Source: an uncultured bacterium
GTDB lineage: Bacteria; Verrucomicrobiota; Lentisphaeria; Victivallales; UBA1829
Length of the DNA stretch: 56,533 nt
Reading direction: 5' to 3'
Assembly (NCBI GenBank): GCA_900549415.1
Contig: URNX01000020.1
Location: 1 to 56,533, forward strand
Under the pieces are notes generated by a model, which had not been told where the DNA came from, did not search any database, and saw only the letters and a list, made by a program, of their open reading frames with translations. This document shows, piece by piece, positions 44,701 to 50,573 of the stretch. Made by a program: the position numbers and the translations under genes. How positions within the stretch are numbered: position 1 is the stretch's first letter; each line of letters starts with the position of its first letter.

Positions 44701-45848
44701 CTCCCGCCGGAGAATTCGGAAATTATGTCCGCGAGGGCTCTGATACTGCAGTGCGCACGATGATTGAAGGCGGAATGTCGCCTGAACAGGCTCGTTCTCT
44801 GCGCAACGCCCGTATCTTCGGCGGCGTCAACGGCAATTTCGGAACCGGCGTCACCGGGCTTGTGCAGGCGGGCGACCGCTGGGAGGACAGCAAAGTCATT
44901 GCCGATCTTTACCTCAACAACATGGGCGCGCTCTACACCGATGAGCACTGGGGCGAATCCATTCCGGGCGTTTTCCGCGCAGCCATGCAGAACACCGACA
45001 CGGTCATTCAGCCGCGTTCCTCGAACTCCTGGGGACCGCTCTCGCTTGATCATGTCTACGAGTTCATGGGCGGAATCAATCTGACAATCCGGAATGTGAC
45101 GGGCAAAGAGCCGGATGCGTATTTCAATGATCTCCGCACGCCCGGCCGCGCAAAAATCCAGGATGCGGAGGAGGCCGCCATGGTCGAAGCCCGCAGTACC
45201 GTCCTGAATCCGAAATACATTCGCGAAATGATGAAGGAGGGACCCGGCGCCGCCGGAACATTCGCAGAAGTCTTCCGCAACAGCTACGGTTGGAAAGTCA
45301 TGAAGCCGGAGATGCTCAAAGATCATCTGTTCGACGAGTATAAAGCGGTCTACATCGATGACAAGCTGAAGCTGAACATGCGCGAGTATTTTGAAAAGAA
45401 AAATCCCGCCGCTCTTCAGGAGATGACAGCCGTTCTCATGGAGACCGCCAGAAAAGGGCTCTGGAAGACGGACGCCGCAACCCTGAAACAGATTGCTCAA
45501 CTTCATGCCGAGCTCGTCAGAAAATTCGGTCCGGGATGCAGCGGCTTTGTCTGCAACAACGCAAAACTTCGCGAATTCATCGCACAGAATCTCGCCGATC
45601 AGCCGCTGAAACAGGAGTACTCCAGGCAGATCGACCGTGTGCGCACGCCCTCCAGTTCTTCCGCGCAGGCAAAGGACAAAAAGGAGAATGTCGAAGGAAT
45701 GACTCTGAAAGAACAGGAGATTATCCGTCCGGATGAGGAAAAGACACCCGTCAGCAAGCGGACAATGTTTTTCCTGGTCCTCGCACTTGTCGCAATCGCT
45801 CTGATTGCCTTCCGCTTCGGACGCAAACGCGATGAGGAGGAAAAGTAA
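41745..45848 (+). CDS. Membrane-anchored CobN/HmuS-like chelatase subunit
   Basis: 1367 residues, the CobN / magnesium-chelatase H family. N-terminal anchor helix (7-24) and C-terminal helix (about 1341-1357), so the body is probably outside the cytoplasmic membrane; cobalamin-pathway CobN is soluble. Family motifs include HFGTHGSLEFTPWKQ (541-555), PGNYFTVEKDG, GLPAVGDDTNKIIHG, AFSGGYLFPSPGGDP, LPTGRN-like IPTGRNLYG, TLWGGEFIRGQG and FGGVNGNFGTG. Together with the ExbB and DUF2149 genes this matches HmuS of Bacteroidetes haem loci, a CobN relative implicated in removing iron from haem. No cobalamin genes are nearby. ATGA overlap with the DUF2149 gene. Confidence 0.9.
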   Translation: MKHKKLIAGAAVLFAFAAGIFCWNGMSPTRVGMVNYPDYMLAAQLDQEIGRFIDVEPVRWNDKTDPAALKRYDVLYFFGMGLQFNERQQAAIDELVRRKKPLYITASTRAETKLDTLPPEQSKQVQAYMGGGGKTNFKRLMDYTRRVIDGKFLFAEKVLPPKRLPRSAFFHPKKDEETELATYAQYLAFYKKLGKYNPENPTVCIFSGNGGGDLETLVDALERKGLNVVGISGMMERIKLLEAVKPSLIIYQPHGRLSMNDPDAMLAALKRLNIPVYCPIKVSQPYEEYLRDQRGMTGGMLSQSVIMPELDGGAVPFVLSALFPNRRGLMEFRMIPDRLERFASMVRKTVDLKRKPNAEKKIAIIYYKGPGQNALNAAGLEVGDSLLNTLKYLKSQGFTTGDLPETPQELNRKIQENAAVFGTYAKGAAERFIQTARVELIPPEEYLSWIRKSMPEELYAEVEKQNGLVPGNYFTVEKDGKKCMALGMLRFGNIVILPQGLPAVGDDTNKIIHGVKQAPAHTYIATYLWIRHKFGADALMHFGTHGSLEFTPWKQIALSSFDWPDVLIGDLPHYYLYVINNIGEALIAKRRSYATMVSHLTAPFMNAGSYGKLHEIEEKIEAYEAAESAMLKDEYRKSIIAMSVKENLHIDLKLSPDFAKGVLNREDLTRLHGYLHEIEGSKVNRGVYVIGRPYSKEEADETARLMMVDVIADQLFKADLAKKKVQEKDRDDIVFFKKNYLDPAGAMIAEEFRNPKSVGATVPEKKRSVKPLPEQMRAALEKMPPEERRRMMSAAGGRMNRAPRTAKPKLTAMAEAHRMRRALIDSTQAELKSIVNAFSGGYLFPSPGGDPVGNPDTIPTGRNLYGIDPERTPTRESYAVGRKLGQALIEAKLRKTGKYPKKAAFTLWGGEFIRGQGTNIGEIFFLLGVEPVWDSRGRVQDVRLIPDSELKRPRIDVLVQTSGQFRGAATSRMRLIDKAVKLAAEAPAGEFGNYVREGSDTAVRTMIEGGMSPEQARSLRNARIFGGVNGNFGTGVTGLVQAGDRWEDSKVIADLYLNNMGALYTDEHWGESIPGVFRAAMQNTDTVIQPRSSNSWGPLSLDHVYEFMGGINLTIRNVTGKEPDAYFNDLRTPGRAKIQDAEEAAMVEARSTVLNPKYIREMMKEGPGAAGTFAEVFRNSYGWKVMKPEMLKDHLFDEYKAVYIDDKLKLNMREYFEKKNPAALQEMTAVLMETARKGLWKTDAATLKQIAQLHAELVRKFGPGCSGFVCNNAKLREFIAQNLADQPLKQEYSRQIDRVRTPSSSSAQAKDKKENVEGMTLKEQEIIRPDEEKTPVSKRTMFFLVLALVAIALIAFRFGRKRDEEEK

Positions 45849-45875
45849 GGGAAATTGACCGTAAGGCTTCGGCAT

Positions 45876-45911
45876 AAGTTTAAAAATTAGACAAGTCTAA
45901 TTTTTAAACTT
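45876..45911. repeat. 36-bp perfect palindrome between CobN and pseudopilin units
   Basis: Left arm AAGTTTAAAAATTAGAC (45876-45892), centre AA, right arm GTCTAATTTTTAAACTT (45895-45911). All 17 base pairs match. It contains the shared operator core and its right end touches the -35 box of the next promoter. As RNA it could also terminate the CobN transcript. Confidence 0.9.
45887..45900 (+). promoter_or_regulatory. Shared operator, site 3 (perfect)
   Basis: TTAGA-CAAG-TCTAA, centre of the 36-bp palindrome, nine bases upstream of the -35 box. Confidence 0.6.
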
Positions 45912-45937
45912 GAAAATGCCGCCGCACGGTGTATATT
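45910..45937 (+). promoter_or_regulatory. Promoter of the 46073 pseudopilin unit
   Basis: TTGAAA (45910-45915), 16-bp spacer, TATATT (45932-45937) followed by ACA, near-identical in layout to the CobN operon promoter. Confidence 0.6.
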
Positions 45938-45955
45938 ACAGAGAAAACCAAACCG

Positions 45956-46019
45956 GAGCAGTCAGCAAGTCCTTTGTCCTGAACATGTTAAGGAAGAGAC
46001 AGGAACCGGATGACTGCTC
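45956..46019 (+). promoter_or_regulatory. Structured 5' leader of the 46073 pseudopilin
   Basis: GAGCAGTCA (45956-45964) pairs with TGACTGCTC (46011-46019). Inside is a smaller possible stem TCCTT/AAGGA around AACATGTT. It does not match any riboswitch I know. It lies between the transcription start and the ribosome site. Confidence 0.45.
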
Positions 46020-46072
46020 TGTAAAATGACCAGCAAAACACAACAAAACAACCTTTGAAAGGCAGATTCACC

Positions 46073-46951
46073 ATGAATTCTCATTTCGTCGGCAGAAACG
46101 TTTCCCGTTTCCCATTCCCCGTTTCATCTTTCAACCGGAGAACCGGAAGATTTACGCTTATAGAACTTCTTGTGGTAATTGCTATCATCGCAATCCTTGC
46201 CGGTATGCTTCTCCCCGCATTGGGGGCGGCGCGGAATAAAGGAGTTGCGGTCAGCTGCATGGCGCGATTGAAACAGATCGGAACCGCACTTCAGCTTTAT
46301 TCCGCGGATTTCGAATACGTCTGTCCGGCGCGCGAGTACCTGATGGGCGGCGCGGGGAAATACTGGTGCGGAATGGGGCTGCCGAAAGAAGGCGGAAAAG
46401 ATGTGATTGATTTCACCGCAGACGGGTATCTCTCCTCCTATCTTAAGAAGGCGGGAATCGGCGCATCAGTCATGCAGGAACGCTCCACCAACGTGTTTAT
46501 CTGTCCGGATGCTTCCGTGGAAACAATGCTGAACGGACAGAGTGTCGCCAAAGCGAACGGCGGAGGCTATGCAATCAATTCGATTGTTCACCGGACGCCG
46601 GCGATGTACGGAACCACGCTTTCCTCCGGAAAATATGCACCAGTCCGTCCGGGGAAAATCAAACGCCCCTCCGCTGTGGCAAGCATCGGAGATTCGGCGA
46701 CGGTGTCTTCCGCGGGAGAGCTTGCGGTCAACAACCTTCTGAGCTGCAACAAAACGCATTTCCGACATGCGAAGAAGGCGAATGTGGTCTGGGTGGACGG
46801 CCACGCATCGGCAAATTCCGGATTCTATCATGCAAGTTCGAGCACAATGGGAACTGTGAATGCCTCCGTCGAGCATGGAATCGGCTGTCTGAACGCAAGT
46901 TCAGATGACGACGGCGACGCCTCCCGTGACCTTTACGGCGTGCGGGAATAA
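46073..46951 (+). CDS. Type II secretion pseudopilin-like protein (H-X9-DG type), metal/haem-regulon member
   Basis: 292 residues from the ATG at 46073; a TTG at 46055 is possible but overlaps the ribosome site GAAAGG. Leader ends RTGR|FTLIELLVVIAIIAILAG with Arg at -1 and Glu at +5. The stalk (LGAARNKGVAVSCMARLKQIG) is more divergent than in the other three. The globular domain ends HAKKANVVWVDGHAS, matching H-X9-DG. Its promoter carries the same operator as the CobN operon and the FMN protein gene, so it is probably co-regulated with them. A small secreted protein gene follows. Confidence 0.88.
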   Translation: MNSHFVGRNVSRFPFPVSSFNRRTGRFTLIELLVVIAIIAILAGMLLPALGAARNKGVAVSCMARLKQIGTALQLYSADFEYVCPAREYLMGGAGKYWCGMGLPKEGGKDVIDFTADGYLSSYLKKAGIGASVMQERSTNVFICPDASVETMLNGQSVAKANGGGYAINSIVHRTPAMYGTTLSSGKYAPVRPGKIKRPSAVASIGDSATVSSAGELAVNNLLSCNKTHFRHAKKANVVWVDGHASANSGFYHASSSTMGTVNASVEHGIGCLNASSDDDGDASRDLYGVRE

Positions 46952-46964
46952 GGAGAGGTCAACA

Positions 46965-47417
46965 ATGAAGAAGAAACTGTTGATTTTTGTTGTAATCGTT
47001 CTTGGCGTCTGCGGTGTTGTCTGGGCGAACAGCGGAACACGCGTAAACGCCGCAAACATTCAGAGCGAGCTTCCCGCGTCCGCAAACGAACAGCAGGAAC
47101 TTGCCGCACTGATTTCAACGATGCTGCGGGTCTATCAGAACGAGGGACCTGCGGCTCTGGAACGGTTTTTCCCGCTCTCTCCGGAAGAGCGGGAAATCAT
47201 GAAAGCCGAGAGCGGCACCGACCCGGTGGAAAATTCTCTGGCGGTTCTGCGGAAACAGGGACGGCGGGTATCGATGGAGGATATCCGCTGTTATGAAGCC
47301 AGCGATTCGAAAAGAACGTTTTTTGTTACCGGAAGTTTGAACGGTGGACAGAAAATAAAAATCGGATTGCGGAAGTTCCCGCAGGGATACGGCATTCTCG
47401 GCATTACGGAACTTTGA
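46965..47417 (+). CDS. Small exported or membrane-anchored protein, unknown function
   Basis: 150 residues from the ATG at 46965 with GGAGAGG upstream, 13 bp after the pseudopilin stop. N-terminal hydrophobic segment (3-20, KKLLIFVVIVLGVCGVVW) acts as a signal peptide or anchor. The mature part has a helical region (ELAALISTMLRVYQNEGPAALERFFPLS) and a C-terminal beta-rich part (TFFVTGSLNGGQKIKIGLRKF). No family is recognised. Cotranscription with the pseudopilin suggests a partner of that protein. Confidence 0.75.
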   Translation: MKKKLLIFVVIVLGVCGVVWANSGTRVNAANIQSELPASANEQQELAALISTMLRVYQNEGPAALERFFPLSPEEREIMKAESGTDPVENSLAVLRKQGRRVSMEDIRCYEASDSKRTFFVTGSLNGGQKIKIGLRKFPQGYGILGITEL

Positions 47418-47419
47418 GA

Positions 47420-47456
47420 TAAAAAAAATCCTCTTCCCCTTTTTGCGGGGAAGAGG
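47420..47456 (-). terminator. Terminator of the FMN-binding protein gene
   Basis: CCTCTTCCCC (47430-47439) pairs with GGGGAAGAGG (47447-47456). On the minus strand the stem is followed by a T run (complement of 47421-47428). Confidence 0.88.
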
Positions 47457-47460
47457 TGAG

Positions 47461-47497
47461 GCGGAAACGGGGTTATTTCCCTGTTTCCGCTTTTTTT
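47461..47497 (+). terminator. Terminator of the pseudopilin/small-protein unit
   Basis: GCGGAAACGGGG (47461-47472) pairs with CCCTGTTTCCGC (47479-47490) with minor mismatch, followed by seven T (47491-47497). It overlaps the 3' end of the convergent gene. Confidence 0.75.
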
Positions 47498-48405
47498 ATT
47501 GCCGCGATGCGTTCCTGAACGGCGGCAAGCGCTTTTTCCTGTTCCTGGTTATGCGGAGGAACGGTCTGGAGCATCCGTTCATAATTCTCAAGAATTGCGG
47601 CTTTCAGCTGCTGCAGAAGCGTATCGGACGGATTCGCCCGGTACTGTTCCGCAAGAGTATCGACTTTGCTTTTCGAGCGTCCGGGATGCTGGAAGAACAT
47701 CAGATTGTTCTTTTTTGCGAACTGCATCGCCGCATCTTTCCCTTTGGTCGCCGCGATCAGACGCAGTTCCAGCTCTTCATTTTTGCGTGTCTGAAGCTGA
47801 GTCAGCAGCCGTTTGCTTCCGTCGACGATATTTTGGAGCATAGCCTCTCTGCGGAGCAGTATTCGCAGTTCGCCCGAATGATCGGTTTTCTCCTCCGGAG
47901 ACGGCGCGTTTTTTGTATGCGCTTCCGCGAGCTTGCGGACTCCTTCGCTGATTGCTGTGGAGCTGTAGGTCGCGCGGGTGACGGCGTCGACTTCGAAATC
48001 GGCGGCTTCCTTCAGCGTTTTTCCGTTCCAGCTCCGGAAGAATCCGGCTTTGACGATTCTGCGCATGAACGAACGGGTCTCCTTGTTTTTCCCGACCAGA
48101 ACTCCGGCGATTTTGCCGTCCGTTCCGACTGCGACGGCGACTTCCACGGTTCCGGCGTAGCCCATGACGCGTTCATCGTCTCTGGCTGTTTCCAGGTAAA
48201 GTGTTCCGAGCTCTTTCGCGTCCTTGCCCATGATCCGGAAGGTGTGCGGAGTCTTCTTCTCCAAAGTCTGATACGCAGGGAAACAGGCTTTCAGCTGTTC
48301 ATTGAAACGGGCGAGTTCCTGCTCCCCTCCGGCGTTCAGAATAGCGGTTGTTCCTGCCGCGGTCACGAGCGCGGAAAGCAGCACGGCGGTAAGTTTTCGG
48401 TTCAT
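47473..48405 (-). CDS. Exported FMN-binding domain flavoprotein
   Basis: 310 residues. Signal or anchor helix about 5-24. The FMN-binding domain (about 65-165) resembles RnfG/NqrC with GYAGTVEVAVAVGTDGKIAGV and the attachment motif DAVTRATYSS. By analogy with the S/T-G-A-T motif modified by ApbE, FMN would be linked to Thr146; here Gly is Arg. A long helical C-terminal part (about 180-310) follows with no recognised domain. It may deliver electrons outside the membrane. The promoter has two copies of the operator shared with the CobN-like operon, so a reductive partnership with the CobN-like protein is plausible but inferred. Confidence 0.85.
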   Translation of the reverse strand: MNRKLTAVLLSALVTAAGTTAILNAGGEQELARFNEQLKACFPAYQTLEKKTPHTFRIMGKDAKELGTLYLETARDDERVMGYAGTVEVAVAVGTDGKIAGVLVGKNKETRSFMRRIVKAGFFRSWNGKTLKEAADFEVDAVTRATYSSTAISEGVRKLAEAHTKNAPSPEEKTDHSGELRILLRREAMLQNIVDGSKRLLTQLQTRKNEELELRLIAATKGKDAAMQFAKKNNLMFFQHPGRSKSKVDTLAEQYRANPSDTLLQQLKAAILENYERMLQTVPPHNQEQEKALAAVQERIAAIKKAETGK

Positions 48406-48418
48406 CTGTCTTCTCCTG

Positions 48419-48432
48419 TTAGATGATGCTAA
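48419..48432 (-). promoter_or_regulatory. Shared operator, site 5
   Basis: TTAGA-TGAT-GCTAA, nine of ten arm bases matching the consensus. It lies between the transcription start and start codon of the FMN protein gene. Confidence 0.5.
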
Positions 48433-48447
48433 TTTCGTTGTATAAAA

Positions 48448-48475
48448 AATATAGCGCGGAAATATGAAAAATCAA
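48448..48475 (-). promoter_or_regulatory. Promoter of the FMN-binding protein gene
   Basis: Minus-strand TTGATT (48470-48475), 16-bp spacer, TATATT (48448-48453), flanked on both sides by the shared operator. Confidence 0.6.
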
Positions 48476-48476
48476 A

Positions 48477-48490
48477 TTAGAGAAGGCTAA
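48477..48490 (-). promoter_or_regulatory. Shared operator, site 4
   Basis: TTAGA-GAAG-GCTAA, abutting the upstream edge of the -35 box of the FMN protein promoter. Confidence 0.5.
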
Positions 48491-48528
48491 TTTATTGAAT
48501 ATTTTTCTCTGCCGGAGGGGGCGTTTTT

Positions 48529-49827
48529 TCATTCGCCCAGCAGAACGCCGTTGTCGTCCATTCCGGTGATTGTGGTACGGACGAGATGACCGGGGACGAG
48601 ATCCGGACGCAGAATGCGTGTGCGAACGTAGGTTCCGCTCCAGCCTTCGCCGGATTCTGCGCTGCACTCTTCCGGAATCACCGTCTGAACAGTTCCGATG
48701 AGGGAACGGTGATAGGCGGTCATCATTTCGCTTGCGAGTGCATGAAGACGCGCCACGCGTTCTTCAACCTTGTCGCCGTGGACGAGCGGTTTCATGGAGG
48801 CCGCCTTCGTTCCCTCGCGCGGGGAGAAGGGGAAGATGTGCATGTTTGCGAATGCAATCGAGCGGACAAATTCAAACGATTCTTCGAACAGTTCATCCGT
48901 CTCGCCGGGGAAGCCGACAATCAGATCGGTTCCGATGTGAATGTCCGGAACTTTTGCGCGGGCTCGGTCGACGAATTCGCGGTACATTCCGGTGAGGTAG
49001 TGACGGTTCATCGCTTTCAGGATGGTGTCGGAACCGTGCTGGAGCGACGGATGCAGGAACTCGCAGATTTTTCCATTCGATTCCGCCATGATCTCAAGTG
49101 TGCGGAACAGAATGTCGCCCGGTTCGGTCGAGCCGAGACGCAGACGGAATTCGCCGGGGATGTTCATCAGCGCTTCGAGCAGGTCGGGCAGACGGCGTCC
49201 GCCGCAGTTGTAGGCGCATGTGTTGATTCCCGTTACGGCAATTTCCTGGAACCCCGCGTCAAGCAGACGCTTGAATTCGTCGAGTGTCTCCTGAAAATCA
49301 CGGGAGCGTTCACGTCCGCGCGCATAAGGGACGATGCAGTAGGAGCAGAAGTTGTTGCATCCCTCCTGCACCTTGAGATTTGCGCGGGATTTGTAGGGAT
49401 ACTCCGCGAAGACATGTTCCGCAAAGACCTTGTCGGCTGCGACGGATTCGAAATGCCGCGGCGGATTCACCGCGATTCCGCGCTTTTCGAGCAGAGGTTC
49501 GAGCTTCTCTTCAATCGTCTTTTTCTCTTCGTTGCTGAGTATGAGGTCGATTCCGTCAATATCGAAAGATTTGCGGTCGACGTTTGCCGCGCATCCGGTC
49601 AGAATGAGAATTGCATCGGGATGTTTGGTGCGGAACTGCCGCAAGGTTTGCCGGCTCTTGCGCGAGGCGGTTGCGGTGACTGCGCAGGAGTTGATGATCA
49701 GCACATCCGCTCCGTCATCGGTGTAGGGAACCTGTTCGATTCCCATGCGGCGGAGGCGTCCGGCGAGCAGAGCGGAATCCGCCTGATTCAAGCGGCAGCC
49801 GAGAGTGACGATGGCGGCGGTTGTCAT
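48529..49827 (-). CDS. mtaB: tRNA t6A37 methylthiotransferase MtaB
   Basis: 432 residues, a radical-SAM enzyme converting t6A to ms2t6A at tRNA position 37. The N-terminal MTTase domain has cluster cysteines C11 (TLGCRLNQ), C48 and C79. The radical SAM motif is C157-x3-C161-x2-C164 (CNNFCSYCIVPY). TLGCRLNQ with N-Q is the MtaB-type start, in contrast to MiaB and RimO. A C-terminal TRAM-like segment is present (VRTRILRPDLVPGHLVRTTITG). Its ATG overlaps the bioC stop (ATGA); it is the last gene of the proA operon. Confidence 0.94.
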   Translation of the reverse strand: MTTAAIVTLGCRLNQADSALLAGRLRRMGIEQVPYTDDGADVLIINSCAVTATASRKSRQTLRQFRTKHPDAILILTGCAANVDRKSFDIDGIDLILSNEEKKTIEEKLEPLLEKRGIAVNPPRHFESVAADKVFAEHVFAEYPYKSRANLKVQEGCNNFCSYCIVPYARGRERSRDFQETLDEFKRLLDAGFQEIAVTGINTCAYNCGGRRLPDLLEALMNIPGEFRLRLGSTEPGDILFRTLEIMAESNGKICEFLHPSLQHGSDTILKAMNRHYLTGMYREFVDRARAKVPDIHIGTDLIVGFPGETDELFEESFEFVRSIAFANMHIFPFSPREGTKAASMKPLVHGDKVEERVARLHALASEMMTAYHRSLIGTVQTVIPEECSAESGEGWSGTYVRTRILRPDLVPGHLVRTTITGMDDNGVLLGE

Positions 49828-50573
49828 GCGCGGATTCCTTTCAGGAAAACGACTTCGTATTCCGCGGAGCAGGGGGTGCGGTGCTTGCGGATCAGCTCTT
49901 TCAGAACGGGAACCGGCGTGCCTGTGTTGCCGCCGGATGTTCCGTTGCGGCGCATGGAGCGGAGAAGTGAATGCAGATCCGCATAGCTTTCCGTATAGCG
50001 GTGTGTTTCCATCGAAAGGTTGCGGAACAGCCCGTCGAGTGCATGTTCGATCAGCGAGAGCGAGGGAAGGGTGATACCGCGGTACTGCGTGTTCTCATCG
50101 TAAAAGAGTTGACGGATCTGCGCCAGACTGGATTCCAGCGGAATGGAGGCGAAGAATTCCCCGCCCGGACGGAGCGCTCCGGCAAAATTTTCGAACGCCG
50201 CGCGCAGATTGTGGCTCCACTGGAGACAGAGCGACGCAACCGCGAGATCGTGTCCCGTCTCTTCAAACGGCGTATCGAAATCGTGAATCTGGAAGCGGAC
50301 TGGAGTTCCCGCGAGGCGTTCCGAGCAGCACTTGATCATCTCTTCCGAAAGGTCGGTCGCGAGAATGCGCGAGCCGGGAAAGTAGCGGAGGAGTCCCTGT
50401 GTGAGCAGCCCGGTTCCGCATCCGGCTTCCAGAATTTTTGCCGGACGGCTGGCGCGGACGGCGATCCATGCGGCGAATTCTTCGGCGCAGGGCTTCTGGA
50501 ATTGAATGGAGTCGTTGTAGGTGCGTGCCGCGCGTCCGAAACTGCGCGCCGTGTTCATTTTCTGAATATTCAT
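49824..50573 (-). CDS. bioC: Malonyl-ACP O-methyltransferase
   Basis: 249 residues. BioC methylates malonyl-ACP to start pimeloyl synthesis for biotin. SAM motif I is LEAGCGTGLLTQ (about 48-59). The start RSFGRAARTYNDSIQFQK matches the BioC N-terminus (F..AA..Y). LAVASLCLQWSHNLRAAF and ALRPGGEFFASIPLESSLAQIRQ are also typical. The adjacent alpha/beta hydrolase gene, overlapping by four bases, supplies the expected demethylating partner. Other biotin genes (bioF, A, D, B) are not in the window. Confidence 0.88.
   Translation of the reverse strand: MNIQKMNTARSFGRAARTYNDSIQFQKPCAEEFAAWIAVRASRPAKILEAGCGTGLLTQGLLRYFPGSRILATDLSEEMIKCCSERLAGTPVRFQIHDFDTPFEETGHDLAVASLCLQWSHNLRAAFENFAGALRPGGEFFASIPLESSLAQIRQLFYDENTQYRGITLPSLSLIEHALDGLFRNLSMETHRYTESYADLHSLLRSMRRNGTSGGNTGTPVPVLKELIRKHRTPCSAEYEVVFLKGIRA

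Noticed and set aside
41745..45848. CobN-like gene as part of cobalamin synthesis
   Set aside because: No cob/cbi genes nearby, membrane anchors at both ends, and ExbB/DUF2149 neighbours point to the HmuS type.
41721..45875. 1384-codon open frame antisense to the CobN-like gene
   Set aside because: It is longer than the sense gene but mirrors its codon pattern, has no recognisable domain, and lacks a promoter and ribosome site. The sense frame carries all CobN motifs.
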